Source: Occultella glacieicola (lineage in GTDB: Bacteria; Actinomycetota; Actinomycetes; Actinomycetales; Beutenbergiaceae). Taken from it: a stretch of DNA of 64,000 nt. This document shows positions 1 to 8,194 of this stretch, one piece after another (position 1 is the first letter of the stretch; every line of letters starts with the position of its first letter). The stretch lies in NCBI RefSeq assembly GCF_004353825.1, contig NZ_SMNA01000009.1:141652-205651 (forward strand), in the 5' to 3' direction. Position numbers and translations under genes: made by a program. The notes beneath the pieces are model-generated. The model did not search any database and was not told the DNA's origin. It worked only from the letters and a program-made list of their open reading frames with translations.

Positions 1-1059
1 GGGACGGGCATCCGCCGCCAGCACCAGCAGGGCGTCCCGCTCGTCGACCAGGCCGGCCGCCACGATCGGCAGCACCGGCACGCCCGAGCGTTCGGCGAGC
101 AGGGTCGCGAACGCCTCGTGCTCGACCTGTTCGAGCCGCGACGAGGGCGCCAGCGCGGACCGGCCGCGGTACCAGATCGAGGAGCCCACCGCCGTCACCA
201 CCTGGCTGTCCCAGGCATCCCGACCGTGGAGCCGCACCAGCAACGGCTCGCCGGCGGCGGAGGTGGCCGTGACGAGGAGTTGCCCGCGCTCGGTCATCGC
301 CAGGTAGCGCAGGTCGTGCGCGACGACGCCGAGCTGCCCGAGGGCCCGACGGACCTCGGTGAGGGTGAGCCGACCACCGGGGGAGCCGGCGACCAGGTGG
401 ATCACGGCGGCGGCGATCCAGCCGAGGGCCACCCCGGTGAGGCTGCCCCACGGCCCGCTGGTGCCCGTTGCCACGGCGGCGATCGCGCCGGCGATCGCGA
501 TCCCCCGGCCGACGCGGCGCACCGGTGCGGTCAGGTGCGGTCCGGTGACCCCGACGACCGCGACGGTGGTGGCCAGCACCAGGGACGGGTACCTGGGACC
601 GTCGGCGGTCCAGGGCACGACGGCGTCGGCCAGGTCGGGCACGGAGCCGGCGGTCAGGCGCACGGCGATCGCGCCCGCGCCGGCGAGTAGGGCCGCGCCG
701 GCCTGGTCCCGGACCAGGTGCCAGCGCCCGCTCGCGATCGCCACCGTGATCAGGAGGACCCCCCACGCCATCAGCAGCGTGATCAGGGCCCGCCAGATCC
801 ACCACTCGAGCCAGGGGATCTCGGCGAGGGCGGCCAGGACCCGGGCGTCCGTGCCGGCCGGGCGAGCGAACACGAGCGCGGCCACCAGGATCAGCGCCGA
901 TCCGGCCAGGAGCACGGCGTCGGTCGGCCGACGGTCCCGCGGCGCCCCGGCCTGCGCGGCGAACCACCCGCGCAACCGCTCGGCTGCGGAACGGTGCGCG
1001 ACCGCGCCGACGGCCGGGGCGGAGCCCTGCGCGGCCGCTGCGTCCTGATCCGTTGCCAT
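1..1059 (-). CDS. Membrane protein with kinase-like region (LPG synthase/TIGR00374-type), 5' part only
   Basis: The reading frame is open from the ATG at 1059 down to the window edge, so 353 codons are seen and the C-terminus is missing. The first half is membrane-embedded: about six hydrophobic stretches between residues 45 and 225 (for example AVLLAGSALILVAALVFA). After residue 230 it becomes soluble and resembles the start of an aminoglycoside-phosphotransferase/ABC1-like kinase fold (LTEVRRALGQLGVVAHDLRY, then a beta-rich stretch ending in VDERDALLVL). This order is known from large actinobacterial proteins that end in a lysylphosphatidylglycerol-synthase-type membrane domain. That domain would lie outside the window, so the family call is an inference. 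The nearest genes downstream of its start run the other way. Confidence 0.6.
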   Translation of the reverse strand, partial: MATDQDAAAAQGSAPAVGAVAHRSAAERLRGWFAAQAGAPRDRRPTDAVLLAGSALILVAALVFARPAGTDARVLAALAEIPWLEWWIWRALITLLMAWGVLLITVAIASGRWHLVRDQAGAALLAGAGAIAVRLTAGSVPDLADAVVPWTADGPRYPSLVLATTVAVVGVTGPHLTAPVRRVGRGIAIAGAIAAVATGTSGPWGSLTGVALGWIAAAVIHLVAGSPGGRLTLTEVRRALGQLGVVAHDLRYLAMTERGQLLVTATSAAGEPLLVRLHGRDAWDSQVVTAVGSSIWYRGRSALAPSSRLEQVEHEAFATLLAERSGVPVLPIVAAGLVDERDALLVLAADARP

Positions 1060-1180
1060 CGTGTGCCCGTCTCTGGCTGGGGTGTGCGGACATCGTGGCA
1101 ACCCGCGCCACCGGTGCCATCATGCCGTCGGGGTGATCCGGTCGTCACCCCCGACGTCGGCGATTGCCCGGCAGGCGGGG

Positions 1181-1186
1181 TAACGT
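1181..1186 (+). promoter_or_regulatory. -10 element, probable leaderless transcript
   Basis: TAACGT lies 6 bases before the GTG start at 1193 and there is no Shine-Dalgarno sequence. Transcription should begin at or next to the start codon. Confidence 0.45.
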
Positions 1187-1192
1187 GCGCTG

Positions 1193-1417
1193 GTGAGCGC
1201 TGCGCAGGTGGTCGGGGTGATCGCCGACGTCTTCACCTGGACGACGCTGCCGCTCGGGTTGCTCTGCCTGCTGATCGCGGCCGTCCTCAATGCGTGGTGG
1301 CGTGGGGACCCCGAGCGCTCCGAGGTCGGCACCCTGCGCCTCGTCGGTGGGCTACTCGTGGGTGTCGGCCTGCTCTCGGTCGTCCTCTCGATCGGCCTGA
1401 CCTTCGCGGGGGGCTGA
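1193..1417 (+). CDS. Small two-helix membrane protein
   Basis: This 74-residue protein has two hydrophobic helices, roughly residues 12-32 (FTWTTLPLGLLCLLIAAVLNA) and 48-72 (LRLVGGLLVGVGLLSVVLSIG), joined by a short charged loop containing WWRGDPERSEVG. I do not recognise a named family; similar small proteins are common in actinobacteria and have no assigned role. The GTG start is supported by the TAACGT hexamer just upstream. It ends 35 bases before the next gene on the same strand. Confidence 0.6.
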   Translation: MSAAQVVGVIADVFTWTTLPLGLLCLLIAAVLNAWWRGDPERSEVGTLRLVGGLLVGVGLLSVVLSIGLTFAGG

Positions 1418-1441
1418 CCGCGTCCGTGCCGCCGCCTGACA

Positions 1442-1447
1442 TAGTGG
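1442..1447 (+). promoter_or_regulatory. -10-like element before the FGE-like gene
   Basis: TAGTGG lies 5 bases before the GTG at 1453, with no ribosome binding site between. It fits the leaderless pattern seen elsewhere in the window but is one of the weaker examples. Confidence 0.3.
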
Positions 1448-1452
1448 GACCC

Positions 1453-2133
1453 GTGAGGACGAGGCCACTGCTCGACCTGGTCGAGGTGCCGGCCGGCACG
1501 GTGACCCTCCACGACCGGCGCACCTCGACGAGATGGCGGGCCGACGTCGCCGGGCACCTGCTGGCCCGGACACCCGTCACCCAGGCCCAGTACCGCGCCG
1601 TGCTCGGCGCCTCGCCGAGCGCAGCGACCGGCGAGGACCTCCCGGTCGAGACCGTCTCCTGGCTCGACGCCGTCCGGTTCTGCAACGCGCTCTCGGTGCG
1701 TGAGCACCTCGAACCCGCCTACACGATCGACGACGAGGTGACCTGCGCCGTCGGGAGCACCGGCTACCGGCTCCCCACCGAGGCGGAGTGGGAGCACGCC
1801 TGCCGGGCCGGCAGCACCGGCCCGCGTTACGGCGACCTCGACGAGATCGCGTGGTACGCCACGAACTCGGGTGACCGACCGCACCCGGTCGGCACCAGGG
1901 AACCGAACGCGTGGGGTCTGTACGACACGCTCGGAAACGTCTGGGAGTGGTGCTTCGAGCGCTACGACCCGGAGGTCTATGGGGACTACCGGGTGCTGCG
2001 CGGCGGTGGCTGGAGCGATCCGGAGTGGAGCGTGCGGGCCGGCGTGCGGCGGCGCAGCCATCCGACGTTCGCCATCGAGGACGTCGGGTTCCGCCCGGCC
2101 CGGTCCACGTCGCACCGGACCGGCCGGGAGTGA
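1453..2133 (+). CDS. Formylglycine-generating-enzyme (SUMF1/DUF323) family protein without catalytic cysteines
   Basis: The 226-residue product is almost entirely one SUMF1-type domain. Family landmarks are the early VEVPAGTVTL strand, TPVTQAQYRAVLG, PVETVSWLDAVRFCNALS, the YRLPTEAEWEHACRAG motif, NAWGLYDTLGNVWEWC and the closing VLRGGGWSD...VGFRPAR. True formylglycine-generating enzymes use two cysteines near the end. Here that stretch reads RAGVRRRSHP with no cysteine, so sulfatase activation is unlikely. Members lacking the pair serve other roles, such as binding or EgtB-like chemistry. The GTG start excludes a long unrelated upstream frame. The stop overlaps the next gene's start by 4 bases, so the two are probably translationally coupled. 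Confidence 0.8.
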   Translation: MRTRPLLDLVEVPAGTVTLHDRRTSTRWRADVAGHLLARTPVTQAQYRAVLGASPSAATGEDLPVETVSWLDAVRFCNALSVREHLEPAYTIDDEVTCAVGSTGYRLPTEAEWEHACRAGSTGPRYGDLDEIAWYATNSGDRPHPVGTREPNAWGLYDTLGNVWEWCFERYDPEVYGDYRVLRGGGWSDPEWSVRAGVRRRSHPTFAIEDVGFRPARSTSHRTGRE

Positions 2134-2840
2134 GGTTCGAGTACGCACCCGACGAGTCGTACCAGGACGTCGGGGGAGGGCAGGTGCTCCACTCCGCCCC
2201 CGGCTTCCCGGGATTCCCGGCGCGGCTCGCCCTTGAACTGTTCGAGCGTGCCCGCGTGCTCGCCGGGACCGGCCGGGTCGGACTGTGGGACCCGATGTGC
2301 GGGGCCGGTGGGATCGTCGCGACCCTCGCGCTGCTCCGCCGGGACGCCCTGACCCGGGTGCTGGCGAGCGATGTGAGCGACCGGGCCCTCGAACTCGCCG
2401 TCAAGAACCTGCGGCTCACGACGCCCGAGGGGTTGGCGCAGCGGCGCGGGCAGCTCCGGGCGCAGTCGGCGGTGACCGGGCGGCTGGAGTCGGTGGACCG
2501 GCTGCTCGAGAAGGTCCGCCGGGGCCCGCCGGTGCCGGCGGACCTCGCCCGGGCGGACGCGACGGACCCCGCCGACGTGGCCCGCCTCGACCTCGCGGGT
2601 ATCGGGGTGGTGATCGCGGACCTCCCGTACGGCACCCAGGCGGACTGGAGCTCCGAGGCGCCGACGCCGGCGGCGCGGACGCTGCGAACGCTGGCCGGTG
2701 CCCTGGGTGCGGGGGCGGTCATCGTGCTCAGCACGGTGAACCGGGAGGACCTGCGTGGCTGCCCGCCCGCGCTGCGTTCGTTCAAGCACGGCCGTCGCCA
2801 CCTCCGGATGTATCGCGTCGAGGAGCCGACGGCGCGCTGA
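2130..2840 (+). CDS. aviRa: AviRa-like 23S rRNA methyltransferase
   Basis: This 236-residue protein carries a class I SAM-binding fold: LWDPMCGAGGIVATLALLRR is motif I, VLASDVSDRALELAVKNL is motif II and IADLPYGTQADW is the substrate-side motif. The N-terminal VLHSAPGFPGFPARLALELF block and the overall order match AviRa of the avilamycin producer Streptomyces viridochromogenes, as I remember it. AviRa methylates one guanine in 23S rRNA domain V and protects ribosomes from orthosomycins. No biosynthetic genes for such antibiotics are nearby, so here it is more likely a housekeeping or intrinsic-resistance enzyme. It starts at a GTG overlapping the previous stop (GTGA) and is followed by a strong hairpin. 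Confidence 0.75.
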   Translation: MRFEYAPDESYQDVGGGQVLHSAPGFPGFPARLALELFERARVLAGTGRVGLWDPMCGAGGIVATLALLRRDALTRVLASDVSDRALELAVKNLRLTTPEGLAQRRGQLRAQSAVTGRLESVDRLLEKVRRGPPVPADLARADATDPADVARLDLAGIGVVIADLPYGTQADWSSEAPTPAARTLRTLAGALGAGAVIVLSTVNREDLRGCPPALRSFKHGRRHLRMYRVEEPTAR

Positions 2841-2860
2841 CGCCGTCGGCGGACGCGAAC

Positions 2861-2890
2861 GCCCGGAACCACCTCTCGGCGGTTCCGGGC
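2861..2890. terminator. Bidirectional terminator hairpin
   Basis: Two perfectly complementary 10-base arms (GCCCGGAACC and its complement) flank a 10-base loop between two converging genes. Confidence 0.75.
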
Positions 2891-2912
2891 GCGGCGGGCG
2901 GGACCCGGCGGG

Positions 2913-3638
2913 TCACTGCCAGATGATCGGCTGCTCCAGGTAGAGGTTGCCCGGGGTCGCGACGAAGGAGTAGTAGCCCTCGCCGTTGTACTCGACACCG
3001 TTCACCGGCTGCCCCGAGTTGGACAGACCCACGAAGCAGCTCACCGCGGTGCCCGTCGACTCGTCGAACGGCGGAAGTTCCAGGCCGCACTCGTCACCGG
3101 GGCTGTTGAACGAGAACTGGCTGGTCAGGTACTCGGCGTCGGCCCCGTCCGCGAGCAGGGGGAACAGGTCGGCGGACGGCGGGGTCTCGTCCTCCGGCAC
3201 GTCACCGACCCACTGCTGCTGGGTCACGATCAGGTACGGGACGTAATCGGCGAACTCGTCCGCGTTGGAGTACTGGTCGAACAGGGACGGGTCCGACTCG
3301 GTGATCTGAAGGACGCTGATGCCCTGCGTGCCGGTCACCTCCGTCTCGCCGAAGGTCACCGTCCGCTCCACCCAGGCGACCTGACCGAGCGTCAGTGGCG
3401 TGCCGGGAGCGGTCACCGCAGCCGGGTCACCGAAGTCGATCGCGTCGACGTCGTAGGTGCTCTCGGGCTCCTCGGTGGTCTCCTCCTGCGCCGGTTCCTC
3501 GGGTTCCTCGGCCGCGGCGTCCGCGACGGTCGGGTCGGTGCCGGTCTCCGGCTCCTCGGTGCCGCCGCCGCAGCCCGCCAGCAGCAGCACCCCGGCGACG
3601 GCCGCAGCCGACACCGTCACAATCCGCTTGGGGTTCAT
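2913..3638 (-). CDS. Secreted lipoprotein of unknown function
   Basis: The 241-residue product starts MNPKRIVTVSAAAVAGVLLL and continues into a lipobox, LLAGC. It should therefore be lipidated and anchored on the outer face of the membrane. An acidic, low-complexity linker rich in Glu, Pro and Thr covers residues 25-60. A folded domain follows (from YDVDAIDFGDP) that contains two cysteines, in DECGLELPPF and VSCFVGLSNS, which could form a disulfide. No family is recognised. The ATG at 3638 is chosen over an upstream in-frame ATG because it places the signal peptide at the very N-terminus. Confidence 0.75.
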   Translation of the reverse strand: MNPKRIVTVSAAAVAGVLLLAGCGGGTEEPETGTDPTVADAAAEEPEEPAQEETTEEPESTYDVDAIDFGDPAAVTAPGTPLTLGQVAWVERTVTFGETEVTGTQGISVLQITESDPSLFDQYSNADEFADYVPYLIVTQQQWVGDVPEDETPPSADLFPLLADGADAEYLTSQFSFNSPGDECGLELPPFDESTGTAVSCFVGLSNSGQPVNGVEYNGEGYYSFVATPGNLYLEQPIIWQ

Positions 3639-3895
3639 CCCGGTCTCACTTTCGTCTGTTCGGATCCCGTGACCTGATGGCACGGGCACGATGCGGGTGG
3701 GCGCACCGGTGCACGGGTCTCATCCAGGGCACGGTGGGCCGTGCGGAAAGAGCCCCGGGACGCCCGCCGCGGTGACCGCGGGGACTGGGGCCAACCCCCT
3801 CTTGAGGTCGACCCTAGCGGGACCGGCCGGCCCGTCAGGACCACGGGGATGGGGAGAGGTCACCACCGCGGCCGACCGGATCGGCCATGGTTCGC

Positions 3896-4624
3896 TCAGG
3901 CCAGGGTGCCGACCAGGATCGCGACGACGATGGCCACGATCACCGTGTTGAACGCGAACGCCAGCAGCCCGTGCCCGGTCACGACCCGACGCATCCGCGC
4001 GGTCTCGACCGTGACGTCCGAGGTGCCGAAGGTGGTCGAGACGGCGGCGGCGAAGTAGAGGAAGTCGGCCAGCCCGTCCGGCTCCTCGCCCGGGAACCGC
4101 AGGCCGCCAGCCCGGACCTGTGCCCGGGCGTAGTGCAGCGCGTAGGAGACCAGCACCGTGAACCACGAGGTGACCACGGTGCCGATGCCGACGAGCAGGA
4201 GTGCCGGGTCGGACCGGACCTGGGCGTTGACGCTGAGCAGGAGGGCAGCCGCGAGAGCCACGACGGACACCTGGGCGGACCAGCTCGGGCCCTCGCCACC
4301 GGTCAGCATGACCCGGGCTCCCGGCACCCGGAGCACCCGGCGGACGGCGCGGGGCTCCGTCGACTCGGCCTCCACGAGGGACCGTCGGAACAACTCGCCA
4401 CGCAGGCCCCGGAACGCCCAAAGGGTCAGCACGCAGTAGCCGGCCGCGAAGAAGCTCCAGCCGAGCATGCCCGCGCCGACCGGGCCGACCACGCTGTCCA
4501 TGACCGACTCCGTGAAGATGACCGGGCTGAGCACCAGGACCAGGATCAAACCCGGGATCAGGCAGACCACGCTCCGGCGGACGTCCGAGGTGAGCCTCGG
4601 GATGGCGACTGGATCACGGGGCAC
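3896..4624 (-). CDS. DUF1345 family membrane protein
   Basis: The 242-residue protein has about six hydrophobic helices. The C-terminal block contains LADFLYFAAAVSTTFGTSDV, then TARMRRVVTGHGLLAFAFNT and a last helix. This LxDFxYFxxxxxTTFGTSDV plus HGLLAFxFNT pattern is diagnostic of DUF1345, a family of unknown function that is sometimes likened to ion-channel pore regions. It begins with GTG at 4624 and diverges from the cupin gene across only 23 bases. Confidence 0.8.
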   Translation of the reverse strand: MPRDPVAIPRLTSDVRRSVVCLIPGLILVLVLSPVIFTESVMDSVVGPVGAGMLGWSFFAAGYCVLTLWAFRGLRGELFRRSLVEAESTEPRAVRRVLRVPGARVMLTGGEGPSWSAQVSVVALAAALLLSVNAQVRSDPALLLVGIGTVVTSWFTVLVSYALHYARAQVRAGGLRFPGEEPDGLADFLYFAAAVSTTFGTSDVTVETARMRRVVTGHGLLAFAFNTVIVAIVVAILVGTLA

Positions 4625-4634
4625 CGGATGAGGC

Positions 4635-4640
4635 TAACGT
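4635..4640 (+). promoter_or_regulatory. -10 element, probable leaderless transcript
   Basis: TAACGT lies 7 bases before the GTG start at 4648, identical to the hexamer before the gene at 1193. No ribosome binding site is present. Confidence 0.45.
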
Positions 4641-4647
4641 AGACGTC

Positions 4648-4992
4648 GTGAGCACCCAGAGCACCCAGAGCGCCCGGACTCCTACCGAGTGGACCCGGTT
4701 GGACGAGAAGACCCGCCGCCGGATCCTGGCGCACACACCGGACCTGATGGTCGTGGAGGTCGAGTTCGCACCCGGTGGGGTCGGAGCCCCGCACACCCAC
4801 CCGCACGTGCAGGCCACCTACGTGCGCGAGGGCACATTCGACTTCGTGGTCTCAGGTGAGCCGATCACGATCACCGACGGCGACAGCATCGTGGTGCCCT
4901 CCAACGAACTTCACGGCTGCGAGTCCGCCACCGGGGGGACCCTGATCGACGTGTTCACGCCCGCCCGTGAGGACTTCCTGCCGCGCGGCTGA
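4648..4992 (+). CDS. Cupin domain protein
   Basis: A single small cupin barrel makes up this 114-residue protein. Cupin motif 1 is seen as GAPHTHPHVQATYVREG with two metal-binding histidines, a third possible ligand glutamate, and GTFDFVVSG. Motif 2 is around VVPSNELHGCES, supplying the last histidine. Small cupins of this type are metal-binding sensors or enzymes and the substrate cannot be read from sequence. The gene has its own -10 element and converges on the ion-channel gene, whose stop is 9 bases away. Confidence 0.8.
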   Translation: MSTQSTQSARTPTEWTRLDEKTRRRILAHTPDLMVVEVEFAPGGVGAPHTHPHVQATYVREGTFDFVVSGEPITITDGDSIVVPSNELHGCESATGGTLIDVFTPAREDFLPRG

Positions 4993-5000
4993 CGGGGCAC

Positions 5001-5864
5001 TCAGGAGCGGCTCTTCACGAGTTCCGTCAGCTCCGCGACCTGGTCCCGGAGGCCACGGATCTCGCTCTCGAGGTCCGGCCCGCCTCCGGACGCCGCGGCG
5101 CCGACGGGACCGTCCTCGGACCGGATGTGCTGCATGGCGTCGACGATCACGGCGATGAACAGGTTCAGCACCGTGAAGGCGCTCAGCAGCACGAACGGGA
5201 TGAAGAACGCGACGGCCCACGGGTGCACCTCGAGGACGGCTCTGCTGACGATGCTCCAGTTGTCGAGGGTCATGATCTGGAACAGCGTGAACAGGGACCG
5301 CGAGAGGTTGCCGAACTCGGTCGGGAACGAGTCGCCGAACAGCATCGTCGCCATCACCGCGCTGACGTAGAACAGCAGGATCAGGAGGGCCCCGATCGAG
5401 AGGATCCCGGGCACCGCCTTCACGAGCGCCTCGACGACCCGGCGCAACTGCGGGACCATCGAGACCAGGCGCAGCACCCGCAGGACCCGCAGCGAGCGCA
5501 GGACGCCGAAGGCTCCCGACCCCGGGACCAGCGCCACGCCGACCACCAGCAGGTCGAAGACGTTCCAGCTCGACCGGAAGAACGATCCGCGGAACGCGTA
5601 CAGCTTCAGGCCGAGTTCGACGACGAAGAACGCCAGGCAGATCCGGTCGACCGCGTGCAGGAGATCGGCGTATCCGGCCATCATCGTGTCCGACGTCTCG
5701 AGTCCGAGCGTGGCCGCGTTGATCAGGATCAGGACGATCACCACGTGCTGGACCCGGTCGGACTCGACCCACGCACCCAGCGCGACGCGGGAGTACCAGC
5801 GCTCCGGTGGCCGTGGTCCGGTGCTGACGGGAGGACGTCCCAGGAGGGTCTCGGTCGTGGCCAT
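5001..5864 (-). CDS. Voltage-gated cation channel of the BacNav family with a TLDNW filter
   Basis: The 287-residue protein has the six-helix plan of single-domain bacterial sodium channels. S1-S3 span about residues 38-115. S4 carries four arginines at three-residue spacing (R123, R126, R129, R132), and the S5-pore-S6 unit runs from about 150 to 245. The pore sequence FTLFQIMTLDNWS matches NaChBac/NavAb-type channels, but their selectivity signature TLESW is TLDNW here (residues 199-203). The C-terminal tail (DLESEIRGLRDQVAELTELV) is a heptad coiled coil, as in BacNav tetramers. It should form a homotetramer in the membrane. Ion preference is uncertain because of the altered filter. Confidence 0.85.
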   Translation of the reverse strand: MATTETLLGRPPVSTGPRPPERWYSRVALGAWVESDRVQHVVIVLILINAATLGLETSDTMMAGYADLLHAVDRICLAFFVVELGLKLYAFRGSFFRSSWNVFDLLVVGVALVPGSGAFGVLRSLRVLRVLRLVSMVPQLRRVVEALVKAVPGILSIGALLILLFYVSAVMATMLFGDSFPTEFGNLSRSLFTLFQIMTLDNWSIVSRAVLEVHPWAVAFFIPFVLLSAFTVLNLFIAVIVDAMQHIRSEDGPVGAAASGGGPDLESEIRGLRDQVAELTELVKSRS

Positions 5865-5971
5865 GCTCCCGCTCTCAGTCTCGACAAAGGCTGGCGCAGG
5901 AGAGCGTGGCGGACGTCGGGCCCGCCGAGCAAGGTGCGCGGGTGGTGACCGCTGCCCACCCACGGCTGCGC

Positions 5972-6496
5972 CTAGGCGGGCGTAGGACGCAGCCCCACCC
6001 GCCTGGCGACGGACGCACCCCACTCGGTGGCGCGCTCGAGCTCCCCGTACACCACCGGCCCGTCCGTGCCGTTGACGCGGAAGGTCATCGGCTCGGCCAC
6101 CAGCGTGCAGCCGCGCCGCGTCAGGAACCTGGCCATGGACCTGGCCGCGGAACCCGGGACCGGCGGGTGGACGTGGGTGTCGAACGTCGCCACCGAGAGC
6201 GACAGCACCGATCGCGAGTCGATCCAGTCGCGCATCGAGCGGGCGTCCGAGACCACGTGGCCCGCGCGATCGGCGGCCTGTTTCCTGGTCTGTGGGCGGC
6301 TCAGGCCGAACGCGTGCGTCGGTGCCCCAACGATCAGCAGGTCGGTGTCGAGGTCGCGGATCATCGGGGCATCGCCGACCTCGACGACTTCGACGGGGAG
6401 GCGGCCGGCAACACCCGCGGCCACCGCCTCGGCGACCTCGGCCGTGTTCCCGAACATGCTCTCGTACACGATGTAGGCAGTCATGGCACTCACCAT
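5972..6496 (-). CDS. Flavodoxin domain protein
   Basis: The 174-residue protein opens with AYIVYESMFGNTAEVAEAVA, the FMN phosphate-binding loop of flavodoxins. DLLIVGAPTHAFGLSRP provides the second FMN loop, and the C-terminal half is variant. It probably binds FMN and passes electrons or senses redox state. Two in-frame ATGs are possible. The one at 6496 is preferred because AGGAGG lies 6 bases before it; the one at 6484 would give a protein four residues shorter. Confidence 0.8.
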   Translation of the reverse strand: MVSAMTAYIVYESMFGNTAEVAEAVAAGVAGRLPVEVVEVGDAPMIRDLDTDLLIVGAPTHAFGLSRPQTRKQAADRAGHVVSDARSMRDWIDSRSVLSLSVATFDTHVHPPVPGSAARSMARFLTRRGCTLVAEPMTFRVNGTDGPVVYGELERATEWGASVARRVGLRPTPA

Positions 6497-6910
6497 TCCT
6501 CTCCTCCTCAGGGTGGAGCCCTCGATGGGGCCAGGCCAGGGACTTTGGTCACGTGCTGGTAACGGCGGGGGAGACGAAGGTCACGATTGGCTAACGAACA
6601 TGCATGCTGTCGACCGCGCCGAAACGCCGCGGACCTGCGGATCTGAGCGGTTTCCGTTGATCCGGGTCCGTGCCGGGAGGGCCGATGTCCGGAAGATTGC
6701 GCAGGTACCGCCGGTGGTCGGCTGGTAGCGTGAAATCCGCTCGGGTGGGCACTTCCGGCCCGCCGAGCGACCCCAGCCAGGCCGCGACCGTCGTTCCTGA
6801 CGACGTGCGTATGGCACCCGAGGTGCACTCTTGAGACGGCACTGGCCGTCCGCCCGGGGGCCCGGACCGTAACCCAAGACCTTGCCGCTCCGCGCCGAGG
6901 CACAGGACGC
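6497..6910. other. Divergent intergenic region between the flavodoxin and betaine importer genes
   Basis: These 414 bases separate two divergent genes and should hold promoters for both. I see no convincing open reading frame, strong hairpin or clear -35/-10 pair. A TAGCGT hexamer at 6726-6731 is the only -10-like element on the importer side, and it lies about 180 bases upstream of the start, leaving room for a long leader. Confidence 0.4.
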
Positions 6911-8194
6911 GTGACCGAGACAACTGCCATTTCCAGCACGGGCGACCTGAGCGCCCCATCCGACGTCGTGCTCCGGGTCGAGAACCTCTACAAGGTGTTC
7001 GGCCGTGGTGCACGGCACGCTGTCGAGCAGCTGCAGAGCGGACTCGACCGCTCGCAGCTGCCGAAGGACACCACCGCCGCGGTGATCGACGCGAACTTCG
7101 AGGTCCGGGCCGGTGAGATCTTCGTGGTCATGGGCCTGTCCGGCTCCGGGAAGTCGACGCTGATCCGGATGCTCAACGGGCTCTGGGAGCCGACCGCCGG
7201 GTCGGTCCTGATCGGCGAGGACCATATCGACGGTGCTTCACCGAAGCAGTTGCGGGCGCTCCGTCGCGACCGCGTCTCGATGGTCTTCCAGCATTTCGCG
7301 CTGCTGCCGCACCGCACGGTCGGCGAGAACGCCGCCTATGCGCTGAAGGTGCGTGGCGTGAACCGGTCCGAGCGCGAGGAGCGTGCCGAACGGGCACTCG
7401 GCATGGTCGGCCTCGAGGGCTGGGGCGGGCACCTGCCGGCCGAGCTCTCCGGGGGCATGCGTCAGCGCGTCGGGCTGGCCCGCGCCCTCGCCGCCGGCAC
7501 CGACATCATGCTGATGGACGAGGCGTTCAGCGCCCTTGATCCCTTGATCCGCAAGGAGATGCAGGATCAGTTGCTCGAGCTCCAGTCCGAGCTCGGAAAG
7601 ACGATCGTGTTCATCACGCACGACCTCAACGAGGCGATGCGACTCGGCGACCGGATCGCGATGATGCGCGATGGCCGGATCGTGCAGGTCGGCACGCCGG
7701 ACGACATCCTCACGGACCCCGCGAACGACTACGTCGCCCAGTTCGTGGCGGAGGTCGACCGGAGCCGGGTGCTCACCGCAGGATCCGTCATGGAGCGGCC
7801 AGTGGCCGTCGTCGGCGCCGATTCCGGCCCGCGCGCCGCCCACAAACTCATGCGTGAGCACCAGACGTCCTCGCTCCTGGTGGTCAGCCGTGATCGCCGC
7901 GTCAAGGGCCTGGTCTGGGAGGACGACGTCGCCGAGGCGGTGCGGCAGGGGAGCAGCACCCTGCCCGGACTCTCCCAGGCCGTGACGACCGTGGGCCCGG
8001 AGACCCCGCTCGTCGAGCTCTTCGCGGACTCGGCTGCGGCCCGTGCCCCGTTGGCCGTGGTCGACGAACGCGGTGTGCTCCTGGGTGTGATCCCGCGGGT
8101 CACCCTGCTCAGCGCACTGGCCACACCGAACGGTTCGGACGTGTCGCCCGACGGCGATCCGGACCCTGTGACCTCCCAGGGAGCCGCTCTGTGA
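6911..8194 (+). CDS. proV: Glycine betaine/proline ABC importer, ATP-binding subunit with CBS domains
   Basis: The 427-residue ATPase has Walker [10 protein letters not shown], signature LSGGM, Walker B IMLMDEAFSALDP and the switch histidine in FITHDLNEA. The spacer VEQLQSGLDRSQLPKDTTAA before Walker A is typical of the ProV/OpuAA subfamily. From about residue 280 a pair of CBS-like repeats follows (SVMERPVAVV...LLVVSRD; VTTVGPETPLVELFAD), which in relatives senses ionic strength and switches transport on under hyperosmotic stress. It begins with GTG at 6911, and its stop overlaps the start of the permease gene by 4 bases (GTGA). Confidence 0.9.
   Translation: MTETTAISSTGDLSAPSDVVLRVENLYKVFGRGARHAVEQLQSGLDRSQLPKDTTAAVIDANFEVRAGEIFVVMGLSGSGKSTLIRMLNGLWEPTAGSVLIGEDHIDGASPKQLRALRRDRVSMVFQHFALLPHRTVGENAAYALKVRGVNRSEREERAERALGMVGLEGWGGHLPAELSGGMRQRVGLARALAAGTDIMLMDEAFSALDPLIRKEMQDQLLELQSELGKTIVFITHDLNEAMRLGDRIAMMRDGRIVQVGTPDDILTDPANDYVAQFVAEVDRSRVLTAGSVMERPVAVVGADSGPRAAHKLMREHQTSSLLVVSRDRRVKGLVWEDDVAEAVRQGSSTLPGLSQAVTTVGPETPLVELFADSAAARAPLAVVDERGVLLGVIPRVTLLSALATPNGSDVSPDGDPDPVTSQGAAL

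Noticed and set aside
718..1452. Upstream extension of the FGE-like protein
   Set aside because: The extra 245 residues run antisense to the membrane/kinase gene and through another small gene; the fold begins only after the GTG at 1453.
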